From positions 1,119,001 to 1,183,000 of the forward strand of contig NZ_CP017174.1 in assembly GCF_006402735.1 (NCBI RefSeq): a stretch of 64,000 bases of DNA. Direction: 5' to 3'. The position numbers were made by a program, and so were the translations under genes. This stretch comes from Myxococcus xanthus. Lineage in GTDB: Bacteria > Myxococcota > Myxococcia > Myxococcales > Myxococcaceae. Of this stretch, positions 57,401 to 64,000 are shown one piece after another; positions within the stretch are counted from its first letter, which is position 1; each line of letters starts with the position of its first letter. Under the pieces are notes generated by a model. The model was not told the DNA's origin. It made no database searches and worked only from the letters and a program-made list of their open reading frames with translations.

Positions 57401-57870
57401 CGACGAACCCGAACGGCATCCCCGCGCCGTGCGCGGCGGACCCGTACCACGACCCGAACGACCCGGACTTCTGTGAAGGCAAGCTGACGTGTAACCGCAC
57501 CACGGACCAGTGCGAGTGCCCGTCGGACTGCGGCGGCGGTGGTGACCCGGGCCAGGTGTGCAACACGGACCCCGCGGTGTGCGCCTTCACCTGCGCGCCG
57601 GACTGCGGCGGCACGTGCGGCACCTACGAGACGTGCAACACGGACACCTGCTCGTGCTCGTGCGTCCAGTCGGCCACCTGCGCGCCGGGCTTCAAGTTCG
57701 ACTCGAACGCGTGCGGCTGTGTGTGTGACACCGGGGCGCTGAACTGCGGTGACCGGTACCAGGCGGACCCCAACACGTGCGCCTGTGCCTGTAAGTCGGA
57801 CTGCGGCGGCTGCGGTCCGAACTCGGTCTGCAACCAGAGCTACTGCGCCTGCGAAGGCATCATCGGCTGA
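54463..57870 (+). CDS. cglD: Gliding-motility lipoprotein CglD (TSP3 repeats, VWA domain, Cys-rich tail)
   Basis: A 1135-residue lipoprotein: signal with lipobox SLLTGC. Residues about 90-440 are tandem calcium-binding thrombospondin-3-like repeats (DTDGDGIxDGxE, DSDGDGLSDGAED). A domain of about 200 residues follows. Then comes a von Willebrand A domain with MIDAS motif DDSGS (first Asp at residue 661) and RFRAGAKVVVVILTDTRD. A Cys-rich tail begins at about 1005 (CECPSDCGGGGDPGQVC in part). The order matches CglD, an adventurous-gliding-motility protein of Myxococcus thought to act in surface adhesion. Start: ATG 54463; 54478 is a possible alternative. Confidence 0.85.
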   Translation: MESKTMRNSLMRYFSCALLAASLLTGCGGGKDPDPNPQPNTDAGPDGNGDGGTDAGPLEEDAGVIPDPDPDPGEVPTDIDDPDNSTKDSDCDGLTDAEEFATIYPGGAKTNPGLRDTDGDGIRDGVEVGRTSSPDPSCNFPGDQDTTTRTSPVLADTDGDGIPDGLEDLNRNGRRDPGETDPNAIDSDGDGLSDGAEDANRNGVVSPGETDPRKRDTDGDGLDDGLESRTGTNPLAPDSDGDTCSDGDEDVNRNGIVDGNETDPRVADCAASIPDADFDGIPDSVEIATGTDPNNADTDGDGIQDGVEDKNRNGRVDAGETDPRLADTDCDGLQDGPGRNGFRGEDTNGNGRVDPGETDPTNPDTDGDGLLDGLELGVTTAQAPRQNCGYVGDADPTTTTSPTNPDSDGDGIQDGAEDANQNGRVDEGELNPNDPADGAANTPAGQACRTSNLRTVTFKEENGADLRLALPSTFTDANLRTIRDGNNAVGIIGWDATKQVTLIAYKRGRVGSSSNPTNDEAGIRSASFNSATRDFQQTFNTWDGYAALSARYAMSGGADLKTFTNTLTRSLVPGSTGELTGTAGITGPFTMQAQYVHRSDQSVVVVLAITPTSRYNEAGSLFTTADTAGGSALAQFGDADAVQCEKFTVRQAVVDFIFVVDDSGSMASSQQSLANAASAVADKLANATLDYRLAMVSTTYTYGSGSNSGLLRGFTQNINQFRAWLTQNSTCGGNGQCTTVTIPAGTQPTTCSSNSQCWVGQSGNGTERPLEAARAVTNLLASSGGTAETRFRAGAKVVVVILTDTRDQSSGTIDTYSQYFLGTGNEPGTNRNPLNQRIDVHGILCPHENATNDTSTWCQTQEDPRNPRHLDIIQATGGVYGSIRDSNAITTTINAIIDSVIASVGYRTQKPPIGASLKVAMDAVANASQCPTPGDLPRSRTHGFDVDGISRAVSFYGGCRPQNAGTTQAALSYRYWTDRTTNPNGIPAPCAADPYHDPNDPDFCEGKLTCNRTTDQCECPSDCGGGGDPGQVCNTDPAVCAFTCAPDCGGTCGTYETCNTDTCSCSCVQSATCAPGFKFDSNACGCVCDTGALNCGDRYQADPNTCACACKSDCGGCGPNSVCNQSYCACEGIIG

Positions 57871-57934
57871 TGATGCGGAAGCGCTCCGGCCTTCGTTGAA
57901 GAAGGAGGCCGGAGTCAGCAGGGCTGAAAGAAAA

Positions 57935-57967
57935 ACGCCCCGGGGCCTGCTGGCTCCGGGGCGTCTT
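57935..57967. terminator. Bidirectional intrinsic terminator between cglD and the M14 gene
   Basis: The arms acgccccgg (57935-57943) and ccggggcgt (57956-57964) pair perfectly. On the plus strand they are preceded by gaaagaaaa and followed by cttcattt, so both converging genes are served. Confidence 0.8.
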
Positions 57968-57986
57968 CATTTCATGGCCAGGCTTC

Positions 57987-59762
57987 CTACGGCTTCGCGG
58001 GCTTCACCGCCGCCAGCTCCTGGGGCGCGGCCTGGATGCGCAGCACGGGGTAGACGCGGAGCTGGACGTCGCGGGCCGGGTGGCGCTCATAGAAGAAGCG
58101 CAGGCGGGCGCGCGCGTCCTTGGCGAAGGCCGGGTCCTTCAGCTTCGCTTCCCACTCCGCCTTCACCGAAGCGTCCTTCGCGAGCAACTCCCGTGCGAAG
58201 GGCTCCAGCACGTAGTCCTCCACGTACTCCTTCTGCTCGAAGTGGGCGTTGAAGAAGCCCCAGGACAGCAGCGAATCCGGCCCCGTGGGCTCAAACAGGT
58301 GCGCGACCAGCTCCACGCCCTCCTGCGCCACCGGCACGTACAGCGTACCCGCGGGAATCTGCTGCGTCTGGGGCTCCCACGCGCCCTTCACGTTGAGCGT
58401 CTGCCGGTTCTCCACGGACTGGATGCTCCACTTCGCCTCGGTGGCGCGGAAGCTCTCCACCGCCGCGCTGGCCACGGGCTTGGAGAGGCGCTGCGAGCGC
58501 AGGCCGTGCGCGGCCAGCTTCGCCTCCACCCAGGCGGCGTGCGCGGGCGGCACCAGGTAGCCACCCGCGGGCAGCGAGGCGGTGAGCGCGGGCTGAATCT
58601 CCTCGAAGTAGGGCACCTTCCAGATTTGGGGCTTCGTGTCGTCGTAGCGAATCCACGTCTGGCCGGACACGTCGGAGGCGCCCCGCTCATAGGCGTAGCC
58701 CCGGAAGTCGATGGTCCGCTTCTGCTCCGTGTTCTTCCATGCGAGGACCACCTCGCGCGTCTTGCCGGCCGCGTCCGCCGCGTCCGCCGCCTTCACCGCC
58801 GCGCGCAGGGCGGCGCCGTCACGAGCCACCAGCCGCAGCAGGCTGGCCACGATGTTCCGCGTGGCCTTCACGCGCTCCGCATAGGGCTTCCACGAGTGCG
58901 TCTCCACCAGCACGCCGAAGCGGCGGTTCGCGGCCCAGTAGGCGTGGCTGAAGCGCGGCGGCGGCACGCCGTAGGCGAAGCCGGAGGTGGGGTCATCGTC
59001 CTCGATGAAGGACGGGTAGAAGGGCACGGGCAGGTGCTGCTGTGACTCCAGTTCGGTGAAGAGCTCCTCGCGCAGCTTCACGCCCAGCTCGCGCAGCGCG
59101 GCCGGCCCGGACTTCTGCGGCTCGATGCCCACGGACACGTCATGCTCGAACTTGGCGCCGTTGGTGGCGTGCAGGTCGGCGTAGACGAGCGGGTCCCACG
59201 CGTGGAGGTACTTCAGCAGGGCCACCATCTCCGGGGCCTCCGCCTTGGCGTAGTCGCGGTTGAGGTTGAGGTTCTGCGCGGTGGCGCGCCAGCCCATCTC
59301 CTCGGGGCCATTTTGATTGGGACGGTGGTTGGGGCCGAAGCGCTCGTGGCCGTCCACGTTGAAGACGGGGACGAAGACGGCGGTGACGCGCTTGAGGACG
59401 CCGGGCTGCTCCTTCCCGGCGAGCAGGTCGCGCAGCAGCCAGAAGCCAGCGTCCTTGCCGTCAATCTCACCGGAGTGGATGCCGCCCTGGAAGAAGACGA
59501 CGGGGCGCTGCTTGCGCGCCGCGGCGGCGGGCGTGAGGGTGCCATCCGCGCTGGCGACCAGCGCGAGCAGCGGCCGGCCTTCCGGCGTGGTGCCAATCGT
59601 GTCGCAGCGGACCTTGCCGGGGAACGCCTTGGGGAAGGCGCGGCAGAGGGACTCCACTTCCGGGTAGCGGCCCGTGCGCGTCCAGCCGCTCTGTTCGGAG
59701 ACGGTGGTGAGGGACGACGGTGCCTGATGCAGCGTCATGGCGAGGAGGGTGGGCAGGAGCAT
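57987..59762 (-). CDS. Exported M14-family metallocarboxypeptidase
   Basis: A 591-residue protein. ATG 59762 is chosen because it opens a signal peptide (MLLPTLLAMTLHQAPSS) and has GGAAGG five bases upstream; the frame is open 20 codons further into the upstream gene. The carboxypeptidase A-like domain has zinc ligands His96 and Glu99 in GGIHSGEIDG, a third His in YADLHATNG and the catalytic Glu in VLVETHSWKPY. A C-terminal domain of about 250 residues is unassigned but typical of large bacterial members. It probably removes C-terminal residues from peptides outside the cytoplasm. It lies 31 bp after the metallo-hydrolase gene. Confidence 0.87.
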   Translation of the reverse strand: MLLPTLLAMTLHQAPSSLTTVSEQSGWTRTGRYPEVESLCRAFPKAFPGKVRCDTIGTTPEGRPLLALVASADGTLTPAAAARKQRPVVFFQGGIHSGEIDGKDAGFWLLRDLLAGKEQPGVLKRVTAVFVPVFNVDGHERFGPNHRPNQNGPEEMGWRATAQNLNLNRDYAKAEAPEMVALLKYLHAWDPLVYADLHATNGAKFEHDVSVGIEPQKSGPAALRELGVKLREELFTELESQQHLPVPFYPSFIEDDDPTSGFAYGVPPPRFSHAYWAANRRFGVLVETHSWKPYAERVKATRNIVASLLRLVARDGAALRAAVKAADAADAAGKTREVVLAWKNTEQKRTIDFRGYAYERGASDVSGQTWIRYDDTKPQIWKVPYFEEIQPALTASLPAGGYLVPPAHAAWVEAKLAAHGLRSQRLSKPVASAAVESFRATEAKWSIQSVENRQTLNVKGAWEPQTQQIPAGTLYVPVAQEGVELVAHLFEPTGPDSLLSWGFFNAHFEQKEYVEDYVLEPFARELLAKDASVKAEWEAKLKDPAFAKDARARLRFFYERHPARDVQLRVYPVLRIQAAPQELAAVKPAKP

Positions 59763-59793
59763 GCCCTTCCCACAACATAGCCCCTGGTGGGTT

Positions 59794-60729
59794 TCAACCG
59801 CGGCGCACGGTGAGTGTTCCACCTACCGGCAGCACTTCGACGCGCTCACGCGCCAGGCCCCGCCGGGTCCACTCCGCGTCCAGGCGGCGGGGCGGCTCGT
59901 CGAGCGGCTCGTCGGTGAGCTTGAAGGTGCCCCAGTGCATGGCCAGGAAGCGCGCGGCGCCCAGGTCCTCGAAGGCCTGCACGGCTTCCTCGGGGTTCAT
60001 GTGCTGACGGCGCATGAACCAGGCCGGGTCATACGCGCCAATGGGCAGCATCGCGGCGTCGATGCCCGGGTAGCGCAGGCCAATCTCCTTGAAGCCCTCG
60101 AAGTAGGCGGTGTCGCCGGAGTGGAAGACGCGAGCGCTGGAGCCTTCGATGACGAAGCCGCCCCAGAGCATCTCGTTGACGTCGTTGAGGCCGCGGCGGC
60201 TCCAGTGCTGCGAGGGGACGAAGTGCACCGTGACGGCGCCCACCTGCGTGGAGCGCCACCAGTCCAACTCCGTGACGTCCAGGCCCGAGCCCCGGAACAC
60301 CGGCGCATGGCCCAGGCCGGTGACGATGGGGGCGCCCACCTGCTCCAGCGTGGGCAGGTCCAGGTGGTCGTAGTGGTTGTGGGAGACGAGGCTGGCGGTG
60401 ATGGGCGGCAGCTTCTCCACCGGGACGCCCGGCGGCACGTTGCGCCGGATGACGCCGCTGATGGCATCGCGCAGCACCGGGTCGATGAGCAGGGACAATC
60501 CGTCCAACTGCACGAGCCAACTCGCATGCCCCAGCCACGTCAGCCGGGCGCCTTCGCCTGGCGCGGGCGGCGTGGCGAGCAGTGCGAGGTCGGGCTCCAC
60601 GCGGGGGACCTCTGCACGGGCCGGGGACTTGCGGCGGCGGCCGGCGAGCTTGTCGGCCACGGCCCACTTGAAGACACTGCTGAACGGCTGCGGCCCGCTG
60701 CCATCGAGGTTCTTGAACCGCAAGGCCAT
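59794..60729 (-). CDS. Metallo-beta-lactamase-fold hydrolase, NAPE-PLD-like
   Basis: A 311-residue hydrolase. The metal site HxHxDH is at 117-122 (SHNHYDHLD). Further ligands are in FHSGDTAYFEGF and MHWGTFKLTDEP. DWWRS, FVPSQHWSRRGLND, PIGAYDPAWFMRRQHMNPEEAV in part and WGTFKLTDEPLDEPP match the N-acyl-phosphatidylethanolamine phospholipase D/UlaG-like group. There is no signal peptide. The substrate is unknown; a lipid phosphodiesterase role is an inference from the group. First gene of a pair with the M14 peptidase. Confidence 0.88.
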   Translation of the reverse strand: MALRFKNLDGSGPQPFSSVFKWAVADKLAGRRRKSPARAEVPRVEPDLALLATPPAPGEGARLTWLGHASWLVQLDGLSLLIDPVLRDAISGVIRRNVPPGVPVEKLPPITASLVSHNHYDHLDLPTLEQVGAPIVTGLGHAPVFRGSGLDVTELDWWRSTQVGAVTVHFVPSQHWSRRGLNDVNEMLWGGFVIEGSSARVFHSGDTAYFEGFKEIGLRYPGIDAAMLPIGAYDPAWFMRRQHMNPEEAVQAFEDLGAARFLAMHWGTFKLTDEPLDEPPRRLDAEWTRRGLARERVEVLPVGGTLTVRRG

Positions 60730-60749
60730 TGTGCTCGCTCCCTCGTCTA

Positions 60750-60770
60750 GCGGGGCTGGGAGGGCCCCGC
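60750..60770 (-). terminator. Hairpin after metQ
   Basis: gcggggc (60750-60756) and gccccgc (60764-60770) pair perfectly with a 7-base loop, 58 bp after the metQ stop. No U-tract is seen, so moderate. Confidence 0.45.
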
Positions 60771-60828
60771 GCGCGTGCCCCTGTCATGCTCGGACCGGGC
60801 ACGGCGCGCAAGCAGGACGTGGCGTCCG

Positions 60829-61662
60829 TCAGAAGGCGGGCACCACCGCGCCGCCGTAGGTGGACTCGATGTAGCGGCGCACCTCGTCGGACTGGAGCGC
60901 CTTCACCAGCGTGCGCACCTCGGCGCGCTGCTCGTCGCCCTGACGCACGGCGAGCACGTTGGCGTAGGGGTTCTCCCGCGCGGCCTCACGCGCCAGCACC
61001 TTCGCGTCCAGCTTCAGGTGCTTCTGGGCCTCCAGGAAGTAGTTGCCGTTGATGACGGCGGCGGCCACGTCCTCCAGCGTGCGGGGCTGCTGCTCCGCAT
61101 CAATCTCCCGCAGGTCGAGCTTGCGTGGATTGCCCGCCACGTCCCGCACCGTCGCCGTGGCGCCCGCGCCCTCGCGCAGACGCAGCAGGCCCTGGGCTTC
61201 GAGCAGGCGCAGCGCCCGCGCGAGGTTGCTGGGGTCGGCGGGGAGCGTCACCTGAGCGCCCTCCGGAAGCTCCGCGAGCTGACGGAACTTCGTGGAGTAG
61301 AGCGCCAGGGGCTCCAGATGCACCGGGCCGGCGCTGGTCAGCGCGAGCTTCCTGTCGCCGGCGAAGCGCTCCAGGTAGGGCTCGTGCTGGAAGTAGTTGG
61401 CATCGAGCTGTTTGTCAGACAGCGCGATGTTCGGCTGGACGTAGTCGGTGAACTCCACCACGTCGACGCGCACGCCCTCGCGCAGGGCCACGGCGGCGGC
61501 GGCGCGGAGAATGTCTCCGTGGGGCACCGGGTTGACGCCGACCTTCAACGTGCGGACGCTGGAAGACTCGCCCGAGGACGCCTCCTGCTTCTGGCAGGCC
61601 GTGAGCAGCAGCGTCACGGAGAGCAGCAGCGGGGTGAGCAGGGAACGAGAGGGGGACTTCAT
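60829..61662 (-). CDS. metQ: Methionine ABC transporter substrate-binding lipoprotein
   Basis: A 277-residue NlpA/MetQ-family binding protein. ATG 61662 begins a lipoprotein signal (SLLTPLLLSVTLLLTAC); an upstream ATG at 61683 adds seven residues. Family pattern: TLKVGVNPVPHGDIL, VEFTDYVQPNIALSDKQLDANYFQHEPYL in part, ITLP-type LPADPSNLARALRLLEAQGLLRL, and the C-terminal VRRYIESTYGGAVVPAF. Third gene of metNIQ. Confidence 0.92.
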   Translation of the reverse strand: MKSPSRSLLTPLLLSVTLLLTACQKQEASSGESSSVRTLKVGVNPVPHGDILRAAAAVALREGVRVDVVEFTDYVQPNIALSDKQLDANYFQHEPYLERFAGDRKLALTSAGPVHLEPLALYSTKFRQLAELPEGAQVTLPADPSNLARALRLLEAQGLLRLREGAGATATVRDVAGNPRKLDLREIDAEQQPRTLEDVAAAVINGNYFLEAQKHLKLDAKVLAREAARENPYANVLAVRQGDEQRAEVRTLVKALQSDEVRRYIESTYGGAVVPAF

Positions 61663-61701
61663 GTCAGAAGACTCCAGGGACAACGGGAAGGAGAGGGCGC
61701 G

Positions 61702-62373
61702 TCAGCGCGACGAGCGCGCGCCGGTGTGGTCGAAGCGGGAGGCCAGCGTGTCACCCAGCCATTGGACGAGCTGCACAAGCACCAGCAACACCACCAGGCA
61801 GCCCAACATGACGTCGGTGCGGAAGCGCATGTAGCCGTACTTCACCGCGAGGTCGCCCAGGCCGCCGCCGCCCACCGCGCCCGCCATGGCGCTGTAACCC
61901 AGCAGGCTGATGATGACGAGCGCGGTGCCGCGCACGAGCGACGGCAGCGCCTCCGGAATGAGGACATGGAAGACGATGCGGCGGTGGGTGGAGCCCATGG
62001 CGATGGCGGCCTCCACCAGTCCGGCGTCCACTTCCCGGAGGCTCTGCTCGACGACGCGGCCCATGAAGGGGATGGCCGCCACCACCAGGGGAACAATGGC
62101 GGCGGTGGTGCCAATGGTGGTGCCCACCAGCAGGCGGGTGAGCGGGACGATGGCCACCATGAGGATGATGAACGGGACGGAGCGGCCCACGTTGACGAGC
62201 GTGCCCAGCACCCGGTTCAGCGCCGGACGCTCCCACAGGCCACCGCGGTCCGTGACGACCAGCAGCACGCCCAAGGGCAGGCCCGCGAGGAGGACGAGCG
62301 CCGCGGCCACGGACGTCATGTAGAGCGTCTCACCGGTGGCCACGCCCAGCAGGCGCGGAAGCTGGCTATCCAT
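61702..62373 (-). CDS. metI: Methionine ABC transporter permease
   Basis: A 223-residue inner-membrane permease with about five hydrophobic segments. The MetI motif ETLYMTSVAAALVLLAGLPLGVLL in part and the coupling-helix region EAAIAMGSTHRRIVFHVLIPEALPSLV in part are both family-typical (EAA loop). Its start overlaps the metN stop by 8 bp. Confidence 0.93.
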   Translation of the reverse strand: MDSQLPRLLGVATGETLYMTSVAAALVLLAGLPLGVLLVVTDRGGLWERPALNRVLGTLVNVGRSVPFIILMVAIVPLTRLLVGTTIGTTAAIVPLVVAAIPFMGRVVEQSLREVDAGLVEAAIAMGSTHRRIVFHVLIPEALPSLVRGTALVIISLLGYSAMAGAVGGGGLGDLAVKYGYMRFRTDVMLGCLVVLLVLVQLVQWLGDTLASRFDHTGARSSR

Positions 62374-63358
62374 GTGCGGCCTCCTCGGGCGTCAGTCCCT
62401 GCTCACGCAGGTAGGCGAGTGCCTGGCTCACGGCGTCAGCGGAACCCTGGAGGTCGACGAGGAGCCTGCCCACGCGGGTGTTGCCCACGCGCTCCATGGC
62501 GCCTTCCACCAGCAGGGCGTCCACGTCGAACTGGCGCGCCAGGGTGCCCAGGAGGGGCCGCCGGGCGTGCTCGCCCGCGAGCGTCAGCGCCACGCGGCGG
62601 CCCGAGGGCGCGTCCGTCGGTGGGGCGAAGGCTGGGAAGCACAGTTGATGCAGCCGGGTGCTGGGATGGGCGAGCAGCTCCGTCACCTTGCCCTGCTCCA
62701 CGAGCCGTCCCCGCTCCAGCACCGACGCCGAGTCGCAGATGGCCTTCACCACGTCCATCTGGTGGGTGATGAGGAGCAGCGTCACGCCGAGCTTCTGGTT
62801 GATGTCACGCAGCAGCCCCAGCACCGAGCGCGTCGTCTCCGGGTCCAGCGCGGAGGTGGCCTCGTCGGACAGCAGGACGCGAGGCCGGGGCGCCAGCGCC
62901 CGCGCGATGCCCACCCGCTGCTTCTGTCCGCCGGAGAGCTGCGAGGGGTAGGCTTGCGCCTTGTCGGACAGTCCCACGAGCGACAGCAGCTCCTCCACGC
63001 GCTCGCGGATGGCCTCGCGTGGGGCGCCCGCCACTTCCAGTGGGTACGCGATATTCGCCGCCACCGTCTTCGAGCCGAAGAGGTTGAAGTGCTGGAAGAT
63101 CATCCCGATGCCCTGGCGTGCCTTGCGCAGTGCCTCCGGACTGAGGGCCAGCAAGTCCTGTCCGTCGACGAAGACGGAGCCCTCGGTGGGGCGCTCCAGG
63201 AGGTTGGCGCAGCGGATGAGCGTGGATTTGCCGGCGCCGCTCTGTCCCAGCACGCCGTGGATTTCACCGGCCTCCACCCGGAGCGACACGTTCCTCAGCG
63301 CCGCGACCTCCCGCCCGCCCGCCGTGTAGACCTTGCTGACTCCGCGAAACGCAATCAC
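62366..63358 (-). CDS. metN: Methionine ABC transporter ATP-binding protein
   Basis: A 330-residue ATPase starting at GTG 63358: Walker A GQSGAGKSTL, Q-loop GMIFQHFNL, signature LSGGQKQRVGIARAL, Walker B VLLSDEATSALDP and H-loop LITHQ. A C-terminal NIL domain of about 80 residues (LLVEGAMERVGNTRVGRLLVDLQG in part) marks MetN and binds methionine to inhibit transport. First gene of the operon, preceded by a leader of about 300 bases. Confidence 0.95.
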   Translation of the reverse strand: MIAFRGVSKVYTAGGREVAALRNVSLRVEAGEIHGVLGQSGAGKSTLIRCANLLERPTEGSVFVDGQDLLALSPEALRKARQGIGMIFQHFNLFGSKTVAANIAYPLEVAGAPREAIRERVEELLSLVGLSDKAQAYPSQLSGGQKQRVGIARALAPRPRVLLSDEATSALDPETTRSVLGLLRDINQKLGVTLLLITHQMDVVKAICDSASVLERGRLVEQGKVTELLAHPSTRLHQLCFPAFAPPTDAPSGRRVALTLAGEHARRPLLGTLARQFDVDALLVEGAMERVGNTRVGRLLVDLQGSADAVSQALAYLREQGLTPEEAAHG

Positions 63359-63493
63359 GGCGTGGCGCTCCGGCTGGGCGTGGCTCGCGCGGGCCCAGGG
63401 GGCCGCTGCTCATTCGTGTCCGGGGTGCCGCGCATGGACTGCTCCTGGGGACTGCGGAGGTGGGACGAGGGCTCGCGCGAGGTGCGCGAAGGA

Positions 63494-63527
63494 CGGCCCG
63501 TGCCTGGACGAAGCAGGCAACGGGCCG
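63494..63527 (-). promoter_or_regulatory. Strong hairpin in the metN leader
   Basis: The arms CGGCCCGTGCCTG (63494-63506) and CAGGCAACGGGCCG (63514-63527) pair over 12 positions with one bulge and a 7-base loop, 136 bases upstream of the metN GTG. The leader (63359-63698) holds no supported gene. I could not match it to a known SAM or SAH riboswitch by eye. The hairpin might instead be a terminator of the PLP gene, but there is no U-tract. Confidence 0.5.
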
Positions 63528-63660
63528 GGCCGGGAGGAACGTCGGTTCGTTTCGTGAGGGAGGCTCAGCGCGCGCGAACGGACGGACCCGTGGGGGCATG
63601 ACAACACATGCCTCCGCGACAGAATCCGAACATGGCGCAACCAGCGAGCATCGGTGCAGA

Positions 63661-63689
63661 CAGGTAATGGAGCCGACGCGGCATGTCAA
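63661..63689 (-). promoter_or_regulatory. Possible promoter of metNIQ
   Basis: On the minus strand a perfect TTGACA (63684-63689) is followed after 17 bases by TACCTG (63661-63666), a weak -10. It lies 10 bases past the stop of the upstream PLP enzyme gene and would give a leader of about 300 bases. Confidence 0.4.
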
Positions 63690-63698
63690 CCTGGCGGC

Positions 63699-64000
63699 CT
63701 ACGCCGCCACGCGGCCTGCCTGCGTGAATGCCCGCCCGAAGTCCTCTTGCAGGTCCTCCAGGTCCTCCAATCCCACCGAGAAGCGGATGAGTCCGTCGGT
63801 GATGCCCCGGCGCTCCCGCTCGGCGGCGGGGACGGAGGCGTGGGAGTGTCGAGCCGGAACGGTGATGATGCTCTCCACCGCGCCCAGCGACACGCCCAGC
63901 AAGGGGAGCTGGAGCGATTCCACGAAGGGCGCCGCCAGCGTGTCCTGGGCCAGCCGGAACGACACCACCGCGCCCGTGCCTGGATAGAAGACCTGCCGCA
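63699..64000 (-). CDS. Cys/Met-metabolism PLP-dependent enzyme, C-terminal part (continues beyond window)
   Basis: About 100 C-terminal residues of a cystathionine gamma-synthase/lyase-like enzyme: YPGTGAVVSFRLA, the Lys-free C-terminal domain with LQLPLLGVSLGAVESIITVPARHSHA in part, and the ending ITDGLIRFSVGLEDLEDLQEDF in part. The gene runs off the window at its 5' end, so start and exact function (trans-sulfuration, methionine gamma-lyase or homocysteine formation) cannot be resolved. It lies upstream of metNIQ, which fits sulfur amino acid metabolism. Confidence 0.85.
   Translation of the reverse strand, partial: RQVFYPGTGAVVSFRLAQDTLAAPFVESLQLPLLGVSLGAVESIITVPARHSHASVPAAERERRGITDGLIRFSVGLEDLEDLQEDFGRAFTQAGRVAA

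Noticed and set aside
63359-63698. SAM-I riboswitch before metN.
   Set aside because: Neither the conserved core elements nor the typical pseudoknot segments could be recognised; only a hairpin is supported.

Overview
The window looks like chromosomal DNA of a myxobacterium, most probably Myxococcus or a close relative (Myxococcaceae). The evidence is very high G+C with G/C-rich third positions, a CglD-type gliding-motility adhesin, a PilZ protein of the Myxococcus paralogue family, two C-terminal MYXO-CTERM-like anchors, several His-kinase/response-regulator and eukaryote-type kinase genes, and an abundance of lipoproteins.

Layout. 1-7155 holds the end of a hybrid PAS kinase, an OPT-family transporter and a giant kinase/AAA/TPR regulator. 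7270-14920 is an accessory island of visibly lower G+C. It has a decayed ISAs1-type element, a two-gene operon (a metzincin-like lipoprotein protease and an exported partner), and a scrambled IS630/IS66 cluster with a 465-bp near-perfect inverted repeat. 14924-21640 is an envelope-stress-like block: HtrA protease, single-domain response regulator, glutamine cyclotransferase, and an NtrC-type regulator with its membrane kinase. Two near-identical sigma-54 promoters and GGGGCA-N3-TGCCCC dyads tie this block together. 21638-26840 carries a probable four-gene operon (Cys-rich small protein, YdjM-like membrane protein, two DUF4139/MuiA-family proteins, one with an Oar-like insert) divergent from a MarR gene. 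26900-34660 carries a polysaccharide lyase, a membrane-anchored TPR-CHAT protein, a JmjC-like dioxygenase, a small terminator-bounded ORF, and an ECF sigma/anti-sigma pair whose anti-sigma is a truncated paralogue of the CHAT protein.

34781-64000 is mostly housekeeping: an acyl-CoA synthetase, an acyl-CoA-dehydrogenase-like flavoenzyme, the oxidative pentose phosphate operon (zwf-pgl-gnd), a FkbM methyltransferase, PlsC, an exported sugar-dehydrogenase-like propeller protein, SbcCD, a kinase/PilZ pair, cglD, an M14 carboxypeptidase with a metallo-beta-lactamase-fold hydrolase, and the methionine importer metNIQ behind a long structured leader, preceded by a Cys/Met PLP enzyme that runs off the window.

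Two inferences stand out. One is a self-contained sigma-54 regulon, in which an NtrC/kinase pair probably autoregulates and also drives an orphan receiver next to HtrA. The other is an ECF/anti-sigma plus CHAT-protease module built on one duplicated TPR scaffold, with a dioxygenase and an orphan small peptide between the two halves. All functional statements rest on reading of motifs, without database searches.
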